Origin: Apostichopus californicus
Lineage: Eukaryota > Echinodermata > Holothuroidea > Aspidochirotida > Stichopodidae
Direction: 5' to 3'
Assembly: GCA_020650975.1 (NCBI GenBank)
Contig: JAIPMN010038153.1
Span: forward strand, 1-21,412
Length of the DNA stretch: 21,412 nt
The position numbers and the translations under genes are program-made. Positions within the stretch are counted from its first letter, which is position 1. Each line of letters opens with the position of its first letter. The notes beneath the pieces were generated by a model. The model had not been told where the DNA came from and searched no databases. It saw nothing but the letters and a program-made list of their open reading frames with translations. Of the stretch, positions 1 through 9,084 are shown piece by piece.

Positions 1-191
1 TATGTGCCGTTACCATGGTAATGCTGTCATGAGACACTTTGAATTGCAAAAAATGATATATCTCTGTCACTGACCAACATAAAAACACAATGTAAGTGTC
101 TAGGTAGATAACTTTAAAGCTGCTAGTGTGATTGCATTTAATATCTTGATCAATCTTGATGAATATTGGAATTTGACAGTTGACAGTTACT
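1..191. other. left edge, no gene seen
   Basis: AT-rich sequence downstream of the minus-strand relic. The only structure noted is the palindrome GTTACCATGGTAAT at 9-22, which resembles the X-box motifs at 2751 and 2924. Confidence 0.5.
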
Positions 192-593
192 TCATTCATC
201 GTCATCGGTATCATCTTCCTCGTCATCATCAACCATATCCGCTTGTATATTGTAGTAGTCATCGCCTGCATCATCTTCTACATTAACCTCCCCCGATACC
301 AAATCCACCAGTTCCTCTGGAAGCATTTCATGTTCAGTCCATTGATATTCTAATTTGTCTCCTTGTAGAACCCATCCATGACCATTGTCAGGCTTTTGCA
401 ATTCTGGATATGCCAAATCAGCTTGGTTCCAGACAAGAGCCTGATAGTTAGCACGTACAATGTGCATCTTCAATGAGGATCTGCAGGGTGGAAGCAAACT
501 TAGGTCGATGCTACTCTCGCTGGACAGTAGCTGATCCTTTGGTGTGTAGCAGGGGCGTATCCAGGATTTTACAACCCGGGGGGCGCGAATTAT

Positions 594-675
594 TATCTAA
601 GCGGAGCGCCACCATCGGTTGGCGCGCAGCGTACAAGAAAATTTCTGGTTTTGACACCCCCCAGATCACCGGAAA
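594..675 (+). repeat. internal repeat copy 1 of the 550-2219 element
   Basis: Starts TATCTAAGCGGAGCGC and ends CCGGAAA; the partner is at 1133-1213 in the same orientation, roughly 80% identical by eye. It contains the small stem GCGCC/GGCGC. Confidence 0.75.
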
Positions 676-1132
676 TGGCACATCTCGGGCTTGAAAATGA
701 CGAACTAGATGTTCACTATTGCCTGAGTAACCAAGTATTTTCCCAATAGTTTTTTTCTCCATCCGTAACCTTTTTGAAGATTGTCACCAGTCACATATCA
801 TGTTCGACCTTATCGCATCTCCTGTGGATCATTGCTTTTGTAGGTGATTCTACGTCGTGGCCCACAATACCCGTCAGCCCCACTTTTCAAGGTTTTAAGC
901 CCATTATTCGTTCAGAATTTGAAAATTCACACTTCTCGTGAAATCAATTCACTTCAAAACATACCCATAATGTTGCACAAAATTTCATCTATGGACAGCC
1001 AATACAGAAAAACCTCCATGTTTAGGAACGTTTGTCAGGAAAATTTGAAAATTTAGACACAGTTAACATATTGGTGCATGGGCGCAGATCAGTCTTGGAT
1101 AATGGTGGGGACGTGTGTCTGTTCTCTGATAC

Positions 1133-1213
1133 TATCTAAGCGGAGCGCGACCATGGGTTCGCGCGTAGCGTACAAGAAATTTTTGGCAAATACTCCTCCC
1201 AGATCGCCGGAAA
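1133..1213 (+). repeat. internal repeat copy 2 of the 550-2219 element
   Basis: Direct repeat of 594-675, about 540 bp downstream. Here the small stem is GCGCG/CGCGC, a paired change relative to copy 1. Confidence 0.75.
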
Positions 1214-1821
1214 CAACATTTCCCAGACCCAATGATGCTCCCATACCTCCTTAAGTTTTAGATCTCGTGGCTTAGAAATTTAGTTTGGGGAAATGCATGG
1301 GCGTCTGCAGAAAAAAATCCGGGTAAAAAATAATCCAAGTAGACTTTTGTATACGATGGGTCTGGTTTTGTAACTCATCGGGAAGCGATTAGAGGGTTGT
1401 GCGTAGGGTTATGGGGCGCGCATTTTCATGCAGATGGGAACAATCTCAAGAAGTGATGGGTGCGTCCGCCCCCCCTCCCCCGCCGGCAATGATACGCCTT
1501 TGGATCCACTATATGATATTCACAGGAAATGTGCTCAATTCTCAAATTGCATGCGGAATTTATTTTTAGATTCATTGTATGAGTTACGGTACTAGGGGTG
1601 GGGTAACAATTAGCATTCAGTTCGCGTTGTATAACATTTTAACTCTGCATGACAGTGTTGCATCGAAAGACATATGTCTAGTGCAGTTCGCATATAGATC
1701 CTGGGCTAATACTGAAGTCATGTTCCCCAACGACTCAGTCGAGTTCAAGACCAGCCACAGTTGGTTTCATAGCACAATTTTACAATTGTTTAAGGCGTCC
1801 ATACACACACACGCGTCATGA

Positions 1822-1861
1822 TATACTATATATAGTATATATATATATATATATATATATA
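1822..1861. repeat. (TA)n microsatellite
   Basis: An almost uninterrupted TA tract with a small palindrome at its left side (ATACTATATATAGTAT). It lies inside the 550-2219 element. Confidence 0.95.
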
Positions 1862-2008
1862 CATTAGTTAGAGAGGAAAAATGGAAACATCAAAAATGGA
1901 GTTGTCGGTGTAAGGGGTAAGCTGAGGCGCATGCACCTTCCGAAATCCTCGATCCGTCACTGGCTACCCTGTGTATATAATAGGGATCAGAGCTGTAATT
2001 ATGACTGT

Positions 2009-2173
2009 TCCTCTTTCTCTTCCCGGTGTCTAGGCGTTTTTCTTCTACTCCCTCCTTTTCTCCTTTTTCTCTCCTTCTTCTTTTTCTTTTCCCTTCCTTC
2101 CTCTCCTTCCTCCTCTTTTCCCCCCTCTTTTTTCCCTTTTTTCTTCTCTCTTTTTTTCTCTCCTCTTTTTCTT
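2009..2173. repeat. polypyrimidine tract (C/T strand bias)
   Basis: About 165 nt almost entirely C and T on the plus strand, next to the right end of the 550-2219 element. Read on the minus strand it is GA-rich and yields a spurious Lys/Glu/Arg-rich reading frame. Such tracts can form triplex DNA; that is inference. Confidence 0.9.
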
Positions 2174-2750
2174 ACCCGGGGGGCGCGCGCCACCAACGCC
2201 CCCCCTGGATACGCGCCTGTGTAGCGTGTCATAAACATAGTGTATCGAATATTGTTGATATCATTTACACCAGATTTTGCTCCATACAAAAGGCATGTAA
2301 ATGCCTCCAAATCATCAAACTGTCCTGGATTAAGAATAGTGCTTGTACCCAAACCTGAGAAGACAGGGATATATTGTCGGTTTTTTTGCAGCGCACGCAG
2401 GGGTCCCAACTTGCCTTTACGTACAAACGAACTGACGGTATCACAACCAGTGAAGGCATGCAATGACAACAATGCATTGCACAAGTCATTGCCAATGCTC
2501 TGGGTGGCTGATCTGATGTCAATTAATCATTAGGGGTGAAATTAGTTCAACTTGCTATAATCAATGTGGTGTTATCTTGACAACGGCCTTGATTAATTCA
2601 ACCATGGTTCTGCATAGCTATGACTTTAAATGACCCAAATATGATAAGCAATCTACCTGGCAGCTTTCTAGCTATTTACCTAACAGCTAACATTGTGTTT
2701 CATATTGTTTAGCTACAAATACATGACGTTTTTTGCCCTTTTCCATGAGC

Positions 2751-2764
2751 GTTGCCATGGCAAC
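2751..2764. promoter_or_regulatory. perfect RFX X-box palindrome
   Basis: GTTGCCATGGCAAC is a perfect 14-bp palindrome identical to the optimal binding site known for RFX transcription factors. It sits at the start of a tandem repeat unit, not near a recognised promoter, so activity is unproven. Confidence 0.5.
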
Positions 2765-2923
2765 GGCCATAATACATTCAGATTAGGCATGGATGTTGCC
2801 TTATATGACCCAGAACTTGGTTGTAATCAACCAGACAGCTTCACATAGTATACCTAACCACTTTAGTTTGTGATGTTACGTTGTTTAGTTACAGATATGT
2901 GTCATTCCAATGCTCATCACTGT

Positions 2924-2937
2924 GTTGCCATGGCAAT
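2924..2937. promoter_or_regulatory. near-perfect RFX X-box palindrome
   Basis: GTTGCCATGGCAAT, one base from the perfect palindrome, 173 bp after the one at 2751 at the same position of the next repeat unit. Confidence 0.45.
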
Positions 2938-3167
2938 GGCCATGGCGCTCACACCCACCACCAGTTTAATGGCAAACAAGTAAACTATAATAGCTTGTGG
3001 TCCTGGCTAACTGAAAAATATGGTGAATGAAAATCCCTAAGGGGGGGGAGGGTTTCATATATTGGCCCACTGCCTATTATAGGTACTGTGTGATATGCCA
3101 AAACACTATAAGAATCTTCAAAACATCTCAGAGACTTGATTAATTTCTTTGAACAATGCAATTGCAG

Positions 3168-3660
3168 TATGTGAAGATGAAGTTGCAGGCAGAATTAGGC
3201 CAGATATGTGTGAGGACTTTATTGAAAAGTATCATCCCAAGTGGCATGGTCAACGTCGGGTACACAAACAAAAGACGCAAGCTAGTTAAGGAGCAACTCA
3301 GTGGGATCCATACACCAAACAGCCAACGATATACTAGGGCAAACAAAACAAAATCAAATTTCAGAATTTCCTGCATCATATGCTCCAAAGTGTATGATAA
3401 AAAAAGGTGTTAAGCCAAAATGCTTAGTCATGACAACCAATAGGGGCAGGTCTTTGTTGAACAAAGCGAAATATCTAAATGATGTCAATATGGTAGACAA
3501 AATATAATAGAACATCATCCTGGTAAAGCCTTTGACATGGTGGCAAAAGATGTGTGTTATCACAAACATTGCATGGACAAGTACATGAACAAACGAGGTA
3601 AAAATAGTGGTTCAGGGGAGCTATCACAAACTACTTCACCTGTACCCCTATACCCATAGA
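3168..3660 (+). pseudogene. frameshifted N-terminal-like relic with Cys/His motifs
   Basis: Opens after a possible splice acceptor (CAATTGCAG at 3159-3167). Frame 2 gives CEDEVAGRIRPDMCEDF, KYHPKWHGQRRVHKQ, then a stop at 3287. Another frame gives FRISCIICSKVYDKKR (to 3410). A third gives KPKCLVMTTNRGRSLLNKAKY (to 3505). From 3510 the frame gives FDMVAKDVCYHKHCMDKYMN. The CIIC...KCL...VCYHKHC...Y layout matches the N-terminal metal-binding-like region that precedes the AFTGCD domain in the uncharacterised repetitive proteins noted at 192-2526. It is on the opposite strand from that relic, so it is either a separate copy or the result of an inversion. At least two frameshifts are seen. Function unknown. 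Confidence 0.5.
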
Positions 3661-6600
3661 GAGACAGAGCCACATATTTTCACCTACATTGTCTTATTGG
3701 CATTATCCTGAACATCTTTTCTGACTTGGGGTCCAATTTTGTCTGAAGATACCTATGCTTATCATTGGAGGCTTTCCTAAAGGAGGGCTCTAATGACACA
3801 GGCTTCCCTTACCCCATTTATTTTCCAAAACTAGGTTACATATATGAAAACTGTTTTCCACCACCTCCCCCACCCCCATCATAAAAGTTAGCATATGTGA
3901 CAAAGTTTGGGAGTATCACTTTTATCCTTATAAAATGTATTCCTAATGTAATTTCTTTCATAAACTTCAGGTTTTAGTTTTTACCCCTCCCAACCCCACC
4001 CACCCACGTTGCCCAACCGAGCCAATAGTGAGTGTAGATTAATATTTTCGGTAAAGGTTCAGCTCTTCAGCATAGAAACATGTAGATTAATATTCCTTGT
4101 GGTTTTTTCCTTTCATTTGATAGTCATATCTAATATCTATATTATTCATATATTATATGAAATACCATTTTGACCTTTCCCTGGGTTCCCCTTATTCATG
4201 GGGAATATGAGAGCATTTAGGGTTCCCCCTCTCAGTATTGTGAAATATGGATTCCTGGTATCATTTCCTTTCATTTGATACCCACCATGCCATACTTTAA
4301 ATAATCTCAATTTTACTCCTCCCAACCCCCCAGGGGTGGGGGCTGTGTGAACATTTGAGAGTGAGCCCTTTCAGATTTTCATCAGGGCACCCTAGGCTAT
4401 CTTTTAAGATATAGCACATAAACATAGCACAAGGAATAAAAAAATGTTCCGGTGCTCCCTGGTTAACAGTGAATAATGTCATTCTGCAATACTTACTGAC
4501 TTTTCCTTACAACTGAAACCAGCAACTTTAATACTGTAGGCTTCTGACAACGCCATACAAAACTAACAATGTTCTTTCTTGTGTGAACTTTTATATCTCA
4601 AAGCTGCTGACCTAAATGTTACAGGCCCTTTCCCATTTTTTCTCTGTTTACTTTCCTTTAATAGAGATGATATAAAGCGAGAGAAACCAACAGGTACATT
4701 TACCAGCTATCCTTTTCCCATCACATTAATGTTTGATTTTTATCTAAAGTGAACACTATAACTACAGTACACAGTATAATCTATCTGCTTGCTCAAATAT
4801 AAGTTTTGCTGACTGCATAATTTATTTGATACCTGATCTGAATTATCCCAAGATGCATTTCACTCCTTGGATAGGATTTCTTCTCAAGTTCATTTGCATC
4901 AATGTTATTACATGTGATATTAAAATGCTACAGATAAAATAGATTGTATATCATCAACATGAATACGACTCCTCTTTGTAGATATTAAGGATATGCATGA
5001 AATACTTAATATCATAATCATCCACAAATTGGGTAGAACACGACGCAGCACATATATAAATGCCAATGCATAATGTTTCGCAAATGGCCACCAAGTAATA
5101 TGTTCTTCTTCTGTGTTTTATAATAGTGAAAAGTTCTAGCAACTTTAAGCTATTTTCATCACTTTTCACAGACTTTGAAAATTCTATTACAATGGCACTA
5201 AAAGTAAATTTGTTGTTATAATTGGTATGTACTCCTTTTTAACTAGCAACCCAACATCACAAGTGCTATAGTACTGTAGGCTACAGGTTACAAGCTTGGC
5301 ACGTATTAAAATTCAAACAATTGCAATGACACAACTTTTGGAATGATCTGAAATGGGGAAATATAATCAGCAATTTTATATAAGTACAATCTATCTACAA
5401 TACCACTCCATATTTCCAGTCAACATATCCAGTTTCCACAATCTTGAAAAAGAGCTATTTGACTAGCTAATAATTAAAGCTACGTAGATACAACTTCTCC
5501 AGGTTTAGAGCACGGGAGAAGGTAAAAATGCACTTTGAAGGTGTTGTCTCCATGTTAGACAACTTAACTTGTTAATATCTTCTGGCAATGTGATATTAGA
5601 TTATACATGTTTGAATAGCCATCACTGTCATCTTACCATGTGTTGAATTCACATTACATTGGTCAGTTTTGTGCACACTTCCCTCCTCCATGAAAATATG
5701 ATTTCACAATTACACAGAGTAGCAAACTTCTACTTCAAGCAAAATAAGCATAATGACGCCATTCTGTCTGACATGCCCAGAAAACTGGGTATAAAACTAC
5801 TTATTTTCTATTAAATTCGTATAGAAATTTGGTCCTGTTGTTCTTCAAACACCAGAAATGTTGGCTGCAATGACAAGTATTTTAATCAAGAAATTCCTTC
5901 CAAAACTTAAAATGTGACTACTGTATGACATTAAAATGTCACCAAGTTTCTGAAAATGTCAAGCCCTTTGTACTTTTGCATTTTTAATGACTTCAAACAC
6001 AAATATGGATTTACCGTAACTTAACATTTAACTCATGAGTGAGTACAGTATGTAACTGTTGTACAACTTGTGGGAGAAGGCCATGCCTTGATTCAATACT
6101 GTAAATCTTCGAACTTTAACTGTAACTTCATGTATGCATAGGGTCTTACAGAGAAATCGTTCCTAGTTTTACACACAATACAAACGGGTTTTCCAAAAAG
6201 GAATCCACATTTACGAGAGACACAAATACAATGCAATATTTTAATATTTCATATGCAAGTATTTATAACATTAAATGACTAATTCATTCTTTCTGATGCC
6301 ATGTTGGTGGATGATTAACATAATAGATCATCTTTTCTGGTCACTGATCTTTCTTTCAATGGTGGAATATTGTGCCCATGCATCAGACTATATGCAGATT
6401 TAAAGCAGCTGATTAGTGTCAGGTGTTTCATATGTCAATGGGAGTTATTAAAAGATGAATTTAGGCACAACATTATGTGTTATAGGTTGAAGACTGTCAA
6501 AGTCACTGTAAACTACTTTATTTTTGGGGTAATGACCTTTAAACAACTGAGACTTATTAATTTACGTACAGTACCTTGACTACTTGGTCTAACACACATA

Positions 6601-7126
6601 CTATTAGGTCAGTTTCTCAGATCCAGCACATACTTTAAACTTCATACTGTAGGAACACATCAAACATTATGGCCACAAATAACACATTTACAGTGTGATA
6701 AAAATTTGTCAAGGACAAAAGGTGTTGAATAGGTGCTCTGAGATTAATGCAAAATTCAAAGAACATAGTTTGGTTGAGTTATTAAATCGGATAAAACAAT
6801 AGATTAACATTACCATTTAAGCAGGCACAGAGGAGCTGATGTCATACACATTAGATTTAAAGGAGCATACCAGACATGTAATATATTTGAAAGTGGAAGA
6901 TCTTGAAAACCAGAATTATATCTATATATAGATGCATATATGTAAGCACTCAAGGTTTCCTATTTGTTGGACAATGATATATCAAGACTAAAAGTTTTCC
7001 TAAGTTAAACATTTAATGAGGCTTTTGGGTCTATGTAGATAAATTTCAAGATGCTGTTTAATATTGAAGTCTCATCGAGCAAGGTTGTCCATTACCATTA
7101 CAGTAATGTTAGTAGAGAAACAAAGT

Positions 7127-7145
7127 TTGCGTCCCAGGGACGCAA
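7127..7145. repeat. perfect short inverted repeat
   Basis: TTGCGTCCC, A, GGGACGCAA: 9-bp perfect arms around one base. A diverged second unit (TTTACGTCCCGTAAA) follows about 30 bp later. Confidence 0.8.
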
Positions 7146-7312
7146 GCCCCAGAAAAAGTTTACGTCCCGTAAAAAAAACTTGCGCCCGATCAAAAACGAA
7201 TTACGTTTATTGTATGACCTACTGTTTACTAATACTAGTGTAGTATCAATGCCTAAATGTTATACACAATATATAGGGCAGATGGCTCAGTGTCTTAGCT
7301 TTGCTATTTTTC

Positions 7313-7334
7313 AGGGGCAGCCCGGCCTGCCCCT
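7313..7334. repeat. GC-rich inverted repeat, possible transposon end
   Basis: AGGGGCAG and CTGCCCCT arms around CCCGGC, preceded by C to give CAGGGGCAG, which resembles a hAT end. No partner end was found nearby. Confidence 0.55.
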
Positions 7335-9033
7335 CCTTTCAACCACCCTGCCGTTTCAACCAATTTTTACCCCCAGTCCCCCCTCCTTCATCCGCCCTTG
7401 TACTTCCCTACTCGCCAACTCTGTAGTAGCTCCGTGCTTTGACCTTGCAGCGATTCCAACAACCAACTTTTCAAAAATCCCAGTACCTACAGTTACATAT
7501 CTCTCGCTAAATTCCAGTTCACTGTACAACTGCATGTACATATGCCTGTTTAAGCTTCATTTTCAACTGTACATGCGCAAATCCTTAAAATCTGATCCAA
7601 CATTTATCCTGGGCTCTTTGCAAGCATGCATCGATACGAAAATTACAGTAGGTCTTTGTGAATAGCTTTTTACGCAATGTAGATTTAAAAAAAATCAGTT
7701 CAATGTTCTAAAGTACAGTAGTTTACACACGAATGTTGCGCCAAAATAAAATTTACTGAAGCACTTGGTTAATTGGACCGCTAAAAAAATTGGCAACAGA
7801 AACTACTGATGGTGAGAATGCACATTTTACATTAGCAACTATCAATGCAGAGAGAAGAAACATACTGTTAGCTGAAATATCCTGATCAGGATTGGAGATG
7901 TTAGCTTCTCACAAAGTTCATAGATTGTCTCCACTCATTAACATTTTCTGATCAAAACAATGATTCAAATATTACGTGATAGTCTCAGAAACAATTCAAG
8001 TGCCTCTTCGTACCAGGAGTGATTGTTGTCATGAGGTATGTGACAACCCTAACATTATGATATTGGAGTGCACACATATGATAGCCTATAACGCAAACTA
8101 TCTCTACACAGGGGAAAGAAACGTTGCAAGTAATTGTTAAACAACATGGTCCGTGTCTTTGAGTACTACAGATGCAAGAATGTTCCCAGACATGGATGGG
8201 GACTATTATCCAATCAAACAACGTTCGTAACAATGCTGCATTACCTTAGCTAGTTCATTTCAAATAATGAAGAAGTAGAATGTCCAAATTTCCTAAAGTC
8301 TTTCAATCTGCCAAGGATATGGAATAAATTGCTAAATATGAAAGAGAGTCTGGACGATAAAATATTGATAATTAAATCAAACTTGAAAAGTCCATGCGGG
8401 TATCTAATAGCTTGATCGTTTAACAATATAACCAATGCAAACGCTGTCTTGAAGTAGTCAATGTCGCCATGTACAAGTACAGGAAAACAAGAATTAACTT
8501 TTAAAAAAATATGTTTTTCCTCCGAGGAATCTAATCTCACACGGATAGAAAAGTAGCTGAGATTCCAAAATTTAAAGGTGTTTGTCTGGCCTGTTCTCAA
8601 CTTCAAATGTTCTTAAAATCCCATCACATATCAAAGCTATAGCTTGAAAGTTTATAAAACCTTTAACACAACTTATGTTTCATCCAGAGAGATGCTGTTC
8701 ATCACCAATTTGCAACTTCAAATGGTAAGGGCTCATTATTGAAATCAAAATTTGCATTTTACTGTTTTAAGAATCAACGATGCACAATATTTCATCATAG
8801 CTAGCCACTTCCAACGGTCAAAAGTATGACTACCATTTATGCACTTTATTTTATCATATCATTATTTTATCGTGTCATTTTCGTCAAACTTCTTCATTCA
8901 TCAATGGTGCAGTAGATGATTCACCAACAGAAAGAAGTTGTCAGAAACTTTATTTCTTTTAACTGGTGTTACTAACAGCTAGTGAAAGGAATCAATTAAA
9001 ATACACAGACAATGCGAATGCTTTGAAACTCAC

Positions 9034-9084
9034 CATTTTCTTGTTGCGGACAGGACATCTCCACGTAGTTGGCCATACCAGTGT
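9034..9084 (-). CDS. SENP8: SENP8 coding exon 5 (Gln before nucleophile)
   Basis: A 51-nt exon bounded by TTGCAG|AC and AATG|GTGAGT. It encodes (D)TGMANYVEMSCPQQEN plus one base G. The PQQEN segment corresponds to AQQNS of vertebrate SENP8, which lies directly before the YDCG nucleophile motif, so the next exon should open with the Tyr-Asp-Cys-Gly codons. Identification rests mainly on phase, splice sites and the PQQEN match because the exon is so short. Confidence 0.85.

Larger units (their letters stand above)
550..2219. mobile_element. 1670-bp non-autonomous DNA transposon, hAT-like ends, 5-bp TSD
   Basis: The left end reads CAGGGGCGTATCCAGG, and the right end read inward on the minus strand reads CAGGCGCGTATCCAGG, so 15 of 16 bases match. 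It is flanked by identical TGTAG copies at 545-549 and 2220-2224. Both subterminal regions carry ACCCGGGGGGCGCG, in the same rather than inverted orientation (574-587 and 2174-2187). No transposase is seen. Inside are two copies of an 80-bp repeat, a TA microsatellite and a 165-nt pyrimidine tract. CAGGGGC-type ends are typical of hAT elements, but those usually make 8-bp duplications, so the superfamily is uncertain. Confidence 0.85.
192..2526 (-). pseudogene. C-terminal part of repetitive AFTGCD/RANYQA-type protein, split by insertion
   Basis: Reads right to left. The segment from 2526 to about 2220 gives IDIRSATQSIGNDLCNALLS, then LHAFTGCDTVSSFVRKGKL, QFDDLEAFTCLLYG and VNDINNIRYTMFMTRY. 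The segment from 549 to 192 gives PKDQLLSSESS, SLLPPCRSSLKMHIVRANYQ, HGWVLQGDKLEYQW and an acidic tail DDDEEDDTDDDE before TGA. I recognise the LHAFTGCD...F.GKGK and LPPCR..L..H..RANYQA.W pattern from multi-copy uncharacterised proteins of corals and echinoderms, but cannot name the family or its function. The mobile element at 550-2219 interrupts it. Both halves are in the same frame once the element and one 5-bp duplication are discounted. A stop (TGA) lies just upstream at 2527-2529, and CATCAG|A at 2513 could be a splice acceptor, so more 5' exons are expected but were not found in this orientation. Confidence 0.7.
2571..2940. repeat. degenerate tandem repeat, period about 173-180 bp
   Basis: Units start near 2571, 2751 and 2924. 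Shared landmarks in order are GTTGCCATGGCAACGGCC (degenerate in unit 1), a TGACCCA block, CAGACAGCTT/CTGGCAGCTT, TACCTAAC, and TTGTTTAG(C/T)TACA(A/G)AT. Units 1 and 2 are clearly related but diverged; unit 3 is only a start. The period is near nucleosome-repeat length. Confidence 0.7.
3661..9033. other. 5.4 kb without recognisable genes
   Basis: This would be SENP8 intron 5 or downstream sequence. I saw no conserved exon. Between 3920 and 4350 there are diverged direct repeats: TTCCTTTCATTTGATA appears twice (near 4098 and 4266), TGTAGATTAATATT twice (near 4033 and 4080), and CTCCCAACCCC-type blocks twice. Short hairpins are listed separately. A 204-codon frame at 7051-7665 and a 118-codon minus frame at 8250-8606 resemble no family I know and show no splice or initiation support. 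Confidence 0.55.

Noticed and set aside
511..762. 83-codon minus-strand frame ending TKGSATVQRE
   Set aside because: It runs from the element into the host relic in a different frame; the relic's own frame (PKDQLLSSESS) fits better.
1999..2210. Lys/Glu/Arg-rich minus-strand frame extending the AFTGCD segment
   Set aside because: It is the reverse of the polypyrimidine tract within the inserted element, not part of the original protein.
5425..5445. Minus-strand Gln-Asp-Cys-Gly followed by Ile-Cys, resembling the SENP8 nucleophile motif
   Set aside because: It reaches a stop three codons after DCG-Asn-Trp, has no suitable acceptor in the required phase, and lacks the following SENP8 C-terminal residues.
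7985..8233. Minus-strand frame with GCTATCATATG after an AG, considered as the last SENP8 exon
   Set aside because: It gives GYHMC instead of GYDCG and the rest does not align with the SENP8 C-terminus.
8250..8606. 118-codon minus-strand frame near SENP8 exon 5
   Set aside because: No recognised domain, no splice support, and not needed by the SENP8 model.
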